From positions 3,484,696-3,548,695 of the forward strand of contig NZ_KV917374.1 of the NCBI RefSeq assembly GCF_002019645.1: 64,000 nucleotides of DNA, read 5' to 3'. The position numbers and the translations under genes were made by a program. Below the pieces are notes generated by a model. That model was not told the DNA's origin. It searched no databases and saw only the letters and a list, made by a program, of their open reading frames with translations. The DNA is from Litchfieldia alkalitelluris. GTDB lineage: Bacteria > Bacillota > Bacilli > Bacillales > Bacillaceae_L. This document shows, in pieces, positions 49,989 through 59,532 of the stretch (its first letter is position 1; every line of letters begins with the position of its first letter).

Positions 49989-50224
49989 GTAAACACACCC
50001 CATTTAGAAGCTAATCTTTTGTTTTCATACCAGGTACAACCCAATCATCTTTTGTAATGTTTATATCTTGTACAATCTTATGGTCTAAAGTGTGACCCTA
50101 TACACGTATATTTAAATATATGAATTTCTATTACTAGCTTCTAAATAACTAGGATGTAATAGTACCTTATTTTATCATTTCATTAAAGCAACTGTATAGA
50201 AAGAAGAGTTTGGAGGATGTTAGA

Positions 50225-51439
50225 TTGGTACAATCGAGGCTGAAGACAATATTATTAGCAACAAGCGCAACACTACTAGCTGTTGCCCTTATATCATTTC
50301 CAAAGGATGCTTTAGATGCTTCAAAAGCAGGATTGAGTATGTGGTGGGAAGTAGTATTCCCATCACTATTACCATTTTTTATTGTTTCAGAATTGTTAAT
50401 CGGTTTTGGAATTGTTAAATTTATCGGAGTTTTACTTGAACCACTTATGAGACCTTTATTTAGAGTACCTGGAGTAGGAGGTTTTGTCTGGGTAATGGGA
50501 TTAGCCTCAGGATTTCCTGCGGGAGCTAAATATACCGCTCGTCTTAGACAAGAAAAACAACTTACAGCATATGAAGCGGAGAGGTTGGTTTGCTTTACCA
50601 ATGCTTCAAACCCATTATTCATTTTTGGAGCGATTGCAGTAGGATTCTTTCATAATCCTCAAGTAGGAATATTATTAGCAGTTGCTCACTATCTAGGCAA
50701 TATCTGTGTTGGACTAATCATGAGATTTTATGGCCCGAAGGAGAAATTAAACGAGAATGAAAAACGAAAAGGAACATACTTTAGAGAAGCATTAAGGACC
50801 CTACATCATACCCGCTTAAATGAGAAAAGACCATTCGGGAAGCTTCTCGGGGATGCGGTCACCTCTTCCATTCAAACTTTATTAATGGTTGGAGGATTTA
50901 TTATTTTGTTTTCTGTTTTTAATAGACTGCTTTCACTAGTAAATATTTCAGAGGCCATTTCCGTTGCTTTATCCTTTGTTTTAGTTTTATTCAACCTGCC
51001 AACAGAACTTAGTTTACCACTCATTTCAGGTTTATTTGAGATTACACTTGGGAGCCAATTGACTAGCCAGACTAGTGTCACACTGTTATACCAAATGATT
51101 ATTACTAGCTTCATCTTAGGATTTTGTGGATTTTCTGTACAAGCACAGGTAGCTAGTATCCTTGCTGAAACAGATATACGTTTTAAACCTTTTTTCTTTG
51201 CAAGAATCATTCACGGTTTTATTGCTGCGTTTCTAACACTAATACTATGGAAGCCACTATATTTAAATTTACAAGATCCATCAAATGCTAATCACTCAGT
51301 CACCGTGTTTTTTCAATATCACACTGAGACGAAACTCGTTCCACTTTGGGAGAGTATGATCAGTATTGGTCCATTAGTGACAATCATTTCACTATTAATT
51401 TACATAGGGGTTTTCACTAAAAGACTTGTGAAAAACTAA
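50225..51439 (+). CDS. ylbJ: sporulation integral membrane protein YlbJ
   Basis: Polytopic membrane protein (about 404 residues) required for spore cortex formation in B. subtilis. It begins at a TTG eight bases after GGAGG and has eight or more membrane helices, with repeated nucleoside-gate-like GLASGFPAGAKYTA and FCGFSVQAQVAS segments related to the Gate domain family. The transported substrate is unknown. Divergent from ylbK and convergent with coaD. Confidence 0.92.
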   Translation: MVQSRLKTILLATSATLLAVALISFPKDALDASKAGLSMWWEVVFPSLLPFFIVSELLIGFGIVKFIGVLLEPLMRPLFRVPGVGGFVWVMGLASGFPAGAKYTARLRQEKQLTAYEAERLVCFTNASNPLFIFGAIAVGFFHNPQVGILLAVAHYLGNICVGLIMRFYGPKEKLNENEKRKGTYFREALRTLHHTRLNEKRPFGKLLGDAVTSSIQTLLMVGGFIILFSVFNRLLSLVNISEAISVALSFVLVLFNLPTELSLPLISGLFEITLGSQLTSQTSVTLLYQMIITSFILGFCGFSVQAQVASILAETDIRFKPFFFARIIHGFIAAFLTLILWKPLYLNLQDPSNANHSVTVFFQYHTETKLVPLWESMISIGPLVTIISLLIYIGVFTKRLVKN

Positions 51440-51440
51440 C

Positions 51441-51479
51441 AAATAGACCCATTAAGCATTAAGCTAATGGGTCTATTTG
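51441..51479. terminator. bidirectional terminator between ylbJ and coaD
   Basis: AAATAGACCCATTAGC / GCTAATGGGTCTATTT hairpin with T-runs, between the two converging stop codons. Confidence 0.9.
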
Positions 51480-51480
51480 T

Positions 51481-52540
<1,060 letters not shown>

Positions 52541-52667
52541 TATTTAATCACCACATTAATAGAATCCATTTTTATTTTTTACCAATCATATCCTATCATA
52601 AACCCATTAGAGATGCTATAAAAGTTCTTTAAAAGTATTTCAATTTACAAAAAAACATGTTCTGTAT

Positions 52668-52696
52668 GTATACTGTGATTTCATTTGGCCATAATT
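52668..52696 (+). promoter_or_regulatory. candidate sigma-F/sigma-G promoter of the csfG RNA
   Basis: GTATA (52668-52672) and GGCCATAATT (52687-52696) are separated by 14 bases, fitting the sigma-F pattern GYATA / GGNNANANTW with a short spacer. The same arrangement precedes sigG in this window. Confidence 0.65.
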
Positions 52697-52702
52697 AGTA
52701 AA

Positions 52703-52876
52703 GACAACATCAATGGATGTTGTTGCCAACCGCGGAGAAGACTTACGTTTCCCCATAAGTTCTTCCTCCGGTTTCTCCTCTCCCTTTGCCTTCTACTATG
52801 GGGGCACTTGTTCGTAACAAAGATCCCATAGATATAGAAGGACCCTGCAGAGTGATCTCTGCAGGGTTTTTTTCGC
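52703..52876 (+). ncRNA. csfG: probable CsfG sporulation-controlled small RNA
   Basis: The ylbG-ylbH(rsmD) gap on the plus strand holds a forespore-type promoter, about 145 bases of C/U-rich sequence with CCGCGGAGAAG, TTTCCCC and TCTCCTCTCCC motifs, and a strong terminator CCCTGCAGAG / CTCTGCAGGGTTTTTTT (52850-52873). In B. subtilis this same gap encodes CsfG, a forespore RNA conserved in spore-formers. No open frame with a ribosome site is present on that strand. The 5' end is estimated from the promoter. The CU-rich motifs could pair with Shine-Dalgarno sequences; that is inference. Confidence 0.75.
52850..52874 (+). terminator. terminator of the csfG RNA
   Basis: CCCTGCAGAG TGAT CTCTGCAGGG followed by seven T residues: a textbook intrinsic terminator on the plus strand, where no protein gene precedes it. 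Confidence 0.92.
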
Positions 52877-52924
52877 ATGTTTCAAACAATACTGAAATAT
52901 AATCACTTTTTTCAAAATAAAAAG

Positions 52925-53203
52925 TTAAAGTCCAATTTTATAATCATATTCTTTCGCTTTGTCAGGATTTGAATTTTCGTATTCTAATTTTAGGAATGGT
53001 TTGTATGAAGGTTCAACCTGTTTTACATATGGCAAAGAATTAAGTTTATTAATAATTGACTCGATATTCTCCATATCATTATAAATAACCATGTATTTTA
53101 ATCTTTTCGAGACATAGTGGATATTTCCAAACCTTCTCATTGATTTGATGTGTTTCAATGAATGTAAATATACAATAATACCTTGCCTTTGTCCAAACAT
53201 CAT
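52925..53203 (-). CDS. ylbG: DUF2129 protein YlbG
   Basis: A 92-residue cytosolic protein with the core [36 protein letters not shown] and a short basic tail. The family (YlbG/YheB-like UPF0298) is conserved in Bacilli with no known function. AAAGGAG precedes the double ATG. It lies next to ylbF but is separated by the tandem repeats. Confidence 0.9.
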   Translation of the reverse strand: MMFGQRQGIIVYLHSLKHIKSMRRFGNIHYVSKRLKYMVIYNDMENIESIINKLNSLPYVKQVEPSYKPFLKLEYENSNPDKAKEYDYKIGL

Positions 53204-53330
53204 TATTCTCCTTTTATAATGCCTCTTCCAAAAAATCTGTAATCTGGGCGGGTTAAAAGCTTAGCGAAATCAACCTTAAATTTATTTCTAGTCTAGCATA
53301 ACTAAGAACAGGTTAACAATATATTCCTTT

Positions 53331-53840
53331 TATACTAAGGCTCTTTTCTGAAAAATTATTGCTAATTCACTTATTTTTAGGAAGGATACACTAACCGCTT
53401 GATGTTATAGTTAAAATTTAAGAAGAAAAGATGCCACGCTACCTAGTTCATAGTAATTATAAGGACTTTTAAAAGCAACAAAGTTTACGAAAACAGCCTA
53501 TACTAAGGCTCTTTTCTGAAAAATTATTGCTAATTGACTTATTTTTAGGAAGGATACACTATTCCGCTTGATGTTATAGAAAAATTTAAGAAGAAAAGAT
53601 GCCACTCTACCTAGTTCATAGTGATTATAAAGACCTTTAAAAGCAACAAAGTTTACGAAAACAGCCTATACTAAGGCTCTTTTCTGAAAAATTATTGCTA
53701 ATTGACTTATTTTTAGGAAGGATACACTAACCGCTTGATGTTATAGTAAAAATTTAAGAAGAAAAGATGCCACGCTACCTAGTTCATAGTAATTATAAAA
53801 GACCTTTAAAAGCAACAAAGTTGACGAAAAAAGCAGCCGA
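53331..53840. repeat. three tandem 168-bp copies of a dispersed repeat
   Basis: Units begin TATACTAAGGCTCTTTTCTG at 53331, 53499 and 53667, spaced exactly 168 bases, and end AAAGTTTACGAAAACAGCC. Sequence identity between units is very high, with a few substitutions and single-base indels. The ends GGCTCTTTTC and GAAAACAGCC are roughly inverted. Dispersed, more diverged copies lie at 26516-26677, 58001-58164 (inverted) and about 62928-63020. Confidence 0.92.
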
Positions 53841-53843
53841 TAC

Positions 53844-53918
53844 TAAAAAAAGAGATCGAACAAATGAACATGTTTAAAGCCTACTAGGCTTTCAAAAAAA
53901 AGGTTCATTTACTCGATC
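53844..53918 (-). terminator. terminator of ylbF
   Basis: An outer stem GATCGAGTAAATGAAC / GTTCATTTGTTCGATC (minor mismatches) encloses an inner stem AAAGCCTA/TAGGCTTT, and the minus-strand RNA continues TCTCTTTTTTTAG. It is a branched terminator 12 bases after the ylbF stop. Confidence 0.75.
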
Positions 53919-53929
53919 AAGCCTTTGTT

Positions 53930-54373
53930 CTATTTACATCCACAACTTCCTCCACTACCACAACCACCTGAACAAGAAGATAATGAGTCAAAGTAAGGAT
54001 TGCCAGTAGGAACCTTTATATGTTCGGAAACAGCTGTTCCAATTAACCTGCTTAAATCATCTAAAAGTGTCTGAATTTCTTGTTCTGCTTTTTTGAAAGA
54101 AGCAATTGTTTCGTTTAAATCCAGATTTCTTTTTAATTCACGGGTTTTTAGTGTAATAGAGCGGTAGTCAGGATGATATTTCCCAAATCGTTGTACGTCC
54201 TCATAATGCTCTTTCATCTTTTCAAATTGAGAAATTAGTTCCTGTGCTTCCTTATCATGCTTAAGCGTATATAAAGAACGATGATATTCGTTCATCAACT
54301 CAGATTGTAGGATCATGTTTGCTATCTCATCGGTAAAATCAAGTATTTCTAGTCTTTCTAATGTAGCAAGCAT
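53930..54373 (-). CDS. ricF: RicF (YlbF), iron-sulfur protein of the Ric complex
   Basis: Subunit of the RicA-RicF-RicT (YmcA-YlbF-YaaT) complex, which affects RNase Y-dependent mRNA maturation, sporulation, competence and biofilms. The 147-residue helical protein has the conserved YEDVQRFGKYHPDY and HIKVPTGNPYFDSL segments and a cysteine-rich tail CSGGCGSGGSCGCK that supplies cluster ligands. It starts with ATG after GGAGGTG. Confidence 0.93.
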   Translation of the reverse strand: MLATLERLEILDFTDEIANMILQSELMNEYHRSLYTLKHDKEAQELISQFEKMKEHYEDVQRFGKYHPDYRSITLKTRELKRNLDLNETIASFKKAEQEIQTLLDDLSRLIGTAVSEHIKVPTGNPYFDSLSSCSGGCGSGGSCGCK

Positions 54374-54610
54374 ATTTTCACCTCCATCATTTAATATAGC
54401 ATGAAAAAAGAATTATAGCGACATTTTCCCTTATTATGAATCGTTTTCTAATGCAGACAAGATAAAGATTTAATCTTCTTATTGCTAAACATTACCTTAT
54501 AGAAATACATTCATAATCAAATCTAGAAAATTTGCCATTGACTAATGAATCTGAAACACACTATAATTTTCTAGATTCATTCGTTCACATTTCAGAAAAG
54601 GAGGACATTA

Positions 54611-55423
54611 ATGAAACTTATAACATTCAATCCTTTTAGAACTATAGGAATGCCTAATACTAGTTATATAAAACCTGAGCAGATGTTCCGTGAAATGGAA
54701 CGAATTAAAAATGCAGACTTCTTATTATTTCCAGAAACATGGCAAGTAAACTCCTTAGTTTATGGATTAAACAAACAAATCTTCCCTAGTATTCAGTCTC
54801 TTCAATTAGGCTATAGCAAAATTGAAATGACTAGAGCACTTTGGACAGTTTGCCCAGAGTATGTACCGTATACAGAGATTTTAGGAAACACGAAAACAAA
54901 CATTGATTCAGTTTTAAATACGTTCCCTTTCCCGTTTGTAGCAAAAGAAAGTAGAAATTCGATGGGTAAAGGTGTATTCCTCATTGAAAATGAACAAGAT
55001 TTTTTAGACTATGCAACCAAAGTTGATACTTTTTATATACAGGAATATTTAGAAAATGATGGTAGAGACCTAAGAGTTTGTATTATCGGCGACGAAATCG
55101 TAGCAGCCTATTGGCGAATTGGTGCAAATGGTGAATTTCTTCATAATGTAGCCCGAGGTGGAGATATATCTTATGACTTTATTCCACAAGATGCATGTGA
55201 GTTAGTTTTATCTGTTGCCAAACAACTAAATATAAACCATGCGGGTTTTGATATTATGTATAGTAACAATAAACCATATATATTAGAATTCAATATACTT
55301 TTTGGCAATCAAGGAACTATCAACCTTCCAGTTTCGCTTGAATCTAAAATATATGAGTATCTTTTAAAACAACATCCATTCCCAGGACCTATCGCACCTA
55401 TAAGTGGTGAAAGGATTTCTTAA
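54611..55423 (+). CDS. RimK-like ATP-grasp ligase
   Basis: A 270-residue ATP-grasp protein. Residues about 100-190 hold the ATP-binding fold (FPFVAKESRNSMGKGVFLI and FYIQEYLENDGRDLRVCIIG), and the metal-binding end FDIMYSNNKPYILEFNILFG carries the ExN motif. This architecture is that of RimK-type carboxylate-amine ligases and some spore-coat-linked proteins; the substrate is unknown. AAAGGAGG precedes the ATG and a terminator follows, so it is a one-gene unit. I do not know it at this place in B. subtilis. Confidence 0.8.
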   Translation: MKLITFNPFRTIGMPNTSYIKPEQMFREMERIKNADFLLFPETWQVNSLVYGLNKQIFPSIQSLQLGYSKIEMTRALWTVCPEYVPYTEILGNTKTNIDSVLNTFPFPFVAKESRNSMGKGVFLIENEQDFLDYATKVDTFYIQEYLENDGRDLRVCIIGDEIVAAYWRIGANGEFLHNVARGGDISYDFIPQDACELVLSVAKQLNINHAGFDIMYSNNKPYILEFNILFGNQGTINLPVSLESKIYEYLLKQHPFPGPIAPISGERIS

Positions 55424-55429
55424 AATTTT

Positions 55430-55473
55430 AAAAGAGACGATCTGGGTTTATCTAATCACATCGTCTCTTTTAC
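55430..55473 (+). terminator. terminator of the ATP-grasp gene
   Basis: AAAAGAGACGAT / ATCGTCTCTTTTA stem just after the stop codon, ending in CTCTTTTACT. Confidence 0.8.
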
Positions 55474-55598
55474 TGGCAATTTCCGTAACATGGTTTAAAA
55501 TTCTTAGGCAAATCAAACCCATTATCACATTTAATGTCTTGTATAAATGGCAAATTAGTTTAATTAGCAGCAATATCTTTCAAAAAAAAGCCTTTTTA

Positions 55599-56033
55599 TT
55601 ATCTAATGGTTACTTCAAATTCCTCACTCAACGTTCTGTCTGCTGAGACTTTGTTTAAATCAACTCTAATTAAATGCGTTCCTTTTGTTAATCCTTTTAT
55701 AATGAAAGCCGCAGTCATAATTTCATCCACTTTTTTTCCGTCCACAAAAAGCTCAATAAAGCCAAAGTCCTCATTCAGATTATTCTTTCGAAAAGAAAAA
55801 TTAGAAATAAAACACTCTACATACACATTTTTGCCGACTACTTCTTTCTGAATCATTAAGCGGTTACGTTCTGGATTTACTTTCATCGTGCTTACCTGTT
55901 GGATGTTTTGCTCACTGACGTTATCCTCCTTAAAATCCACTTCAACTGGATATGAGGCTTCTGGTACTGGCTTATCATTTGTACACCCTGCTACTATAAA
56001 AAAAGACAACACAATGAAAATTCCTTGTTTCAT
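55599..56033 (-). CDS. putative lipoprotein
   Basis: A 144-residue protein with a lipoprotein signal peptide: MKQGIFIVLSFFIVAGC, lipobox VAGC with Cys17. The mature part is polar with a FGFIELFVDGKKVDEIM strand and a predicted beta-rich end, possibly an immunoglobulin-like fold (LTKGTHLIRVDLNK). I do not recognise the family. It lies alone between the ATP-grasp gene and ylbE. It would depend on LspA for processing. Confidence 0.75.
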   Translation of the reverse strand: MKQGIFIVLSFFIVAGCTNDKPVPEASYPVEVDFKEDNVSEQNIQQVSTMKVNPERNRLMIQKEVVGKNVYVECFISNFSFRKNNLNEDFGFIELFVDGKKVDEIMTAAFIIKGLTKGTHLIRVDLNKVSADRTLSEEFEVTIR

Positions 56034-56173
56034 TACATCACTCCTTTCTTATAGCTTTCACAGCTTGTCCAGTCATTAATCATTCAGGTGAAATCAAATC
56101 ATAATTCTTTAATAGATCTGGATTCGGCCCAGCAACTGGCCTTGTCCACCTTTTAAACGGAACTAAAATAGAA

Positions 56174-56227
56174 AGTAAGCGCCCTCAATCATCCCTTGCT
56201 TAAGCTTGATAATTACATGGGCGCTTA
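56174..56227 (-). terminator. possible terminator of ylbE
   Basis: TAAGCGCCC at 56219-56227 pairs (minus strand) with GGGCGCTTA at 56174-56183 across a long loop. There is no good U-run, so the call is tentative. Confidence 0.35.
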
Positions 56228-56242
56228 TCTTGCCTACAAATC

Positions 56243-56482
56243 TTAGTCACCATTTCTCATAGCTTTATACATTTCCATCATCATTGAAGCAAAACCTAGT
56301 GAATTTGAAAATTTCTCAACTTTATGTGGTATAGTTTGTTTATAATAATTCTTAGCATGTAATTCTAATTGTTGTCTGTTATGTGGGTTTCTAGAAAGTT
56401 TTCTATACCAAATTGGGTTATGACGAACAAATAAGTTTAGCTTTTTATCGTTTTGTAACCAGTCAACTACATCCCTACGCAA
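56243..56482 (-). CDS. ylbE: YlbE-family protein
   Basis: A 79-residue basic protein: RRDVVDWLQNDKKLNLFVR and PIWYRKLSRNPH identify the YlbE family. It starts at a TTG after GGGGAGG. Function is unknown. It follows ylbD by 21 bases and is probably cotranscribed. Confidence 0.88.
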   Translation of the reverse strand: MRRDVVDWLQNDKKLNLFVRHNPIWYRKLSRNPHNRQQLELHAKNYYKQTIPHKVEKFSNSLGFASMMMEMYKAMRNGD

Positions 56483-56503
56483 TAGAATCCTCCCCTTTTA
56501 GTA

Positions 56504-56905
56504 TTAATCCTTCCTAAACGCAAAGGGGTGCTTCTGCTCTGGTTCATTATTGATTGATTTGTCTTTTGAGCCACCCTGAAATTGATGGATTACCTGTTGT
56601 ATCGTAGTAATTGCACTTCCAACATTCGTAATCTGTTCTTGCACATCATTCATCTTCACGTTTTTAATCGTTGATAAGAACTTTTCGATAAAATCAGATT
56701 TTTTATCTTTTTCTTCATCATTACCCTTTGTAGACTCCATCTTATATTTGCTCCAAGTATCATCATTTTCTCCCAGTAAATACCAATCTTCATATAAGAC
56801 CTGCCAAGACTTATTACCATTACGTACCTCTTGAATCAACTTCGGATGTTTTTTAACAAAATTTTTAAACTCCTCAATGGTTGGATGTACTTTTTGTTTT
56901 CCCAT
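56504..56905 (-). CDS. ylbD: YlbD-family spore coat protein
   Basis: A 133-residue, highly charged protein starting MGKQKVHPTIEEFKNFVKKHPKLI with a WYLLGENDDTWSKY motif. B. subtilis YlbD is listed as a spore coat protein. TGAGGTG precedes the ATG. Synteny with ylbE strengthens the call. Confidence 0.88.
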   Translation of the reverse strand: MGKQKVHPTIEEFKNFVKKHPKLIQEVRNGNKSWQVLYEDWYLLGENDDTWSKYKMESTKGNDEEKDKKSDFIEKFLSTIKNVKMNDVQEQITNVGSAITTIQQVIHQFQGGSKDKSINNEPEQKHPFAFRKD

Positions 56906-57090
56906 ACGTACTCACCTCATCTTATTGCATTCGCCTACTATATACTATCTACCTTCATAAGAAAAAGTTCGCCCATTTAGATTATTTAACGAATTACTTA
57001 ATCCTCCACGGAATAGATAAAAATTGCAGTCTATCGTTATTAATTGTTAAAATAGTTGGGAAAGACATTAGTGAGTAGGAGTGTTTTCAC

Positions 57091-57588
57091 GTGGATGAGC
57101 AACTATTACATAAAATAAACGATTACTATAGCAAGGCAACGGATCTGGAAAAGAAAACCTTTGAACAGGTCATAAATGGGTTAATCAGAAAACAAGAAAA
57201 GCCCTCTTCATCTTATTTAGGAGAACTCCTTCAAGTACAGAGTAATTTTGTTGACAATCAACTTGAGATGATTATACCTAATACTGAAATCATTCAGAAC
57301 TCGCTAAACATAGTTCACGGTGGAATAACAGCCACTTTAATTGATTCTGCAATGGGGTCTTTAATTTTCAAATTACTTCCTAATCACCAAGCTGCTGTTA
57401 CGACAGAATTAAAGATCAATTATTTGGCTCCTGGTTTAGGATCCTTCATAAAGTGCATTGCATCACTTATCCATAAAGGATCTAATTTAATTGTTACAGA
57501 AGCAAAAGTTTATCGAGAAGATGGAAAATTAATGGCACATGCTACTGGAAGTTTCTTTATTATCAAACGCAAACATGAGCTTAAATGA
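57091..57588 (+). CDS. PaaI-type hotdog-fold thioesterase
   Basis: A 165-residue acyl-CoA thioesterase-like protein. The hotdog signature NIVHGGITATLIDSAMGSL (about 88-106) carries the HGG motif, followed by ELKINYLAPG. It starts with GTG after TAGGAG. It overlaps an operon with the small membrane protein that follows 22 bases later. The substrate is unknown. Confidence 0.85.
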   Translation: MDEQLLHKINDYYSKATDLEKKTFEQVINGLIRKQEKPSSSYLGELLQVQSNFVDNQLEMIIPNTEIIQNSLNIVHGGITATLIDSAMGSLIFKLLPNHQAAVTTELKINYLAPGLGSFIKCIASLIHKGSNLIVTEAKVYREDGKLMAHATGSFFIIKRKHELK

Positions 57589-57610
57589 TGTGTAATCGGA
57601 GGGGAGAATT

Positions 57611-57970
57611 TTGGTTGCCGCGATTGTAATTCCAGCAATCTTTTTGTTTTTTTATATAAAATCAAAAAAAGAAGCAAAAAAATATCATCATAAGTGGTTA
57701 TTAATCAACCAAATTGATGAAGCCACAGAGATTATAGGGAAAGTACAAAAAACTACTAGTGAACGACAACGCTTTTATTATGGAAAATATATAAATGAAA
57801 CAAATGTAATTATACAAAGAAATAATACAGTGTTATACCTTAAGAGAGTTGATCCTGTAACAACTAATTATCAAGCACCAAACATAGAACTGGGACAGAC
57901 TTATGTGTTTAAGGGGTACTGGGAAGATGATCATTTTCGATTTTCTACATATAAAAGAACAAAGGTATGA
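57611..57970 (+). CDS. small membrane-anchored protein of unknown function
   Basis: A 119-residue protein starting at a TTG eight bases after GGAGGGG. It has one N-terminal membrane helix (about 2-18), a basic stretch KSKKEAKKYHHK and a polar, beta-rich domain (FYYGKYINETNVIIQ, GQTYVFKGYWEDD). I do not recognise the family. It lies directly after the thioesterase gene and its stop is inside a small hairpin. Confidence 0.7.
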   Translation: MVAAIVIPAIFLFFYIKSKKEAKKYHHKWLLINQIDEATEIIGKVQKTTSERQRFYYGKYINETNVIIQRNNTVLYLKRVDPVTTNYQAPNIELGQTYVFKGYWEDDHFRFSTYKRTKV

Positions 57971-57985
57971 CTTTTTTGTCATACC
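57964..57985 (+). terminator. hairpin at the end of the 57611 gene
   Basis: GGTATGAC TTTTTT GTCATACC perfect stem overlapping the stop codon, followed by AAGTTCTTTT; a weak terminator for the plus-strand transcript. Confidence 0.55.
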
Positions 57986-58000
57986 AAGTTCTTTTATAAT

Positions 58001-58164
58001 GGCCGTTTTCATAAACTTTGTTGCTTTTGATAGGTCTTTTACATTCACTATGAACGTATTCGAGTGGTATCTTTTCTTTTTAAATGTAAAAACATCCTAA
58101 GAAAATAAAGGTATCTATTTATTTAAACTAGGTCGATTAGAAAGAAACTTTCAGAATAGAGCCT
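58001..58164. repeat. inverted dispersed copy of the 168-bp repeat
   Basis: GGCCGTTTTCATAAACTTTG at the start and TTTCAGAATAGAGCCTTTG at the end are the reverse complement of the two ends of the tandem units at 53331; GTGGTATCTTTTCTTTTTAAA matches the middle. Confidence 0.75.
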
Positions 58165-58177
58165 TTGTAAATTATTT

Positions 58178-59251
58178 TCATTCCCATTTTTGCACAAAAT
58201 TTTGAGTGTAATGCTTCTCAAATACCCCTACACCTAAATGGGTGAATTTTTCATTAAGCAATGTTTCACGGTGCCCTTCGCTATTTAGCCACCCCTCTAC
58301 TGCAGCTATCCCATCTACATACATGGCAGCGATATTCTCACCTGCCAATTGATAAATTACTTCCCCTTCAGCAAGACGGTTGGCTAACCCACCAGTAGTA
58401 GGAGATGTATGCGAGAAATAGTCACTCTGATTCATATCTTTGCTATGCTTATAAGCAACCTTTGAGGTTTGTTCGTCTAATTTAACTATCCCTAAACCAT
58501 GTCTTAGTCGTATCACATTTGTAATGTCTAATATTTGTGCCTCATTCCCCCTTTCAACCTCTTTCCATTCTTTGTCGGATAGCTCTTGAGCAGATAGTAA
58601 CTCCCCTCGGTAAATTAACTCATATGGCCTCAGTTTCACTAGGGTATCAGCATTCATCATCCTTACACTTGAAAGCTTTTCTGTAAAATTATCAAAATAT
58701 AGTTGTACAAATACATCTCCCATCTTAATAATGGGTCTTGTTTTTCTTTCATCCTCATTTAACTCAAAACGATATGAGTTTCTTTGGGCTGTAAAAGCAA
58801 TTGATTTTTCAAACGAATAATTTTTGTTAATCTCAGCGAAAGACTGCCCTATTTTAAATGGACTTATTTCTAATTGTTCACCGATTGCAAAAATGGTTAC
58901 TACCTTATTTCCTTCCACACCTATCTGTAAGTATTTTTCATAATCTTCATTGTATACCCACCAGTCATAGTCATAAGAAGAAGGATCAATTCTCATTGGT
59001 TCACCAAGGACCTCCTGTAATTCCTCAATTGACATGCCTATATATGTAAGTATCCCTTGTTTAATTTGGCTTTGTGTACTCTTAGTATTTTGGACAAGAG
59101 ATTCAGTTAATTCTTTATCTGTGTTAGGTAAAGGAGCGATAACATTTGAATCATTGTCCTTGGTTACTTGCTTGATCTCTCTATTAGTAGAATAGAAATA
59201 AATACTAGAAATAATGAATAGAAATACAATAATAATTGTTGTGTTTTTCAA
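58178..59251 (-). CDS. ylbC: CAP-domain protein YlbC
   Basis: A 357-residue exported or membrane-anchored protein. A signal-anchor lies at residues 4-20; a CAP-associated N-terminal domain (about 70-200, YIGMSIEELQEVLGEPMRID) is followed by an SCP/CAP domain (about 232-355) with SDYFSHTSPTTGG, GENIAA and LNEKFTHLGVGV. CAP-domain roles in Bacillus are poorly known. Synteny next to the CBS gene identifies it as ylbC. Confidence 0.9.
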   Translation of the reverse strand: MKNTTIIIVFLFIISSIYFYSTNREIKQVTKDNDSNVIAPLPNTDKELTESLVQNTKSTQSQIKQGILTYIGMSIEELQEVLGEPMRIDPSSYDYDWWVYNEDYEKYLQIGVEGNKVVTIFAIGEQLEISPFKIGQSFAEINKNYSFEKSIAFTAQRNSYRFELNEDERKTRPIIKMGDVFVQLYFDNFTEKLSSVRMMNADTLVKLRPYELIYRGELLSAQELSDKEWKEVERGNEAQILDITNVIRLRHGLGIVKLDEQTSKVAYKHSKDMNQSDYFSHTSPTTGGLANRLAEGEVIYQLAGENIAAMYVDGIAAVEGWLNSEGHRETLLNEKFTHLGVGVFEKHYTQNFVQKWE

Positions 59252-59435
59252 AAGTCTACCCCTCTCTTTATTTGCTTTCCCTTTATTTCTATCATTATAT
59301 TAATGTGTACTAGATTTATTACTACTTACTCTATTTATTTTACTAAATAATAGATTCCATCTTGGTAGGGTTAAAGGACTCAGTTTATCTCAGAACGTCT
59401 TCAGAGGAGGTTAGCCTAACAATATAGCCGAAGGC

Positions 59436-59470
59436 GTTAGTGTCTGGTTTTGACAGACACTAACACTTTT
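59436..59470. other. hairpin in the ylbB-ylbC gap
   Basis: GTTAGTGTCTG GTTTTGA CAGACACTAAC perfect stem followed by ACTTTTCCC on the plus strand. No plus-strand gene ends here, so its purpose is unclear. Confidence 0.5.
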
Positions 59471-59500
59471 CCCTATTTTATACCTACATAAAATGAATAA

Positions 59501-59532
59501 AAAAAAGACACCCAAAAGGGTGCCTTTTTTCT
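59501..59532 (-). terminator. terminator of ylbB
   Basis: AAAAAAGGCACCC TTTT GGGTGTCTTTTTTTT on the minus strand, directly after the stop codon. Confidence 0.9.

Noticed and set aside
52681-52878. Minus-strand open frame of 65 codons over the csfG region
   Set aside because: It runs through the plus-strand terminator and lacks a ribosome site; the region is better explained as a non-coding RNA.
53331-53840. Insertion sequence with transposase
   Set aside because: Units are only 168 bases, have no frame and carry no catalytic motif; at most a non-autonomous element.
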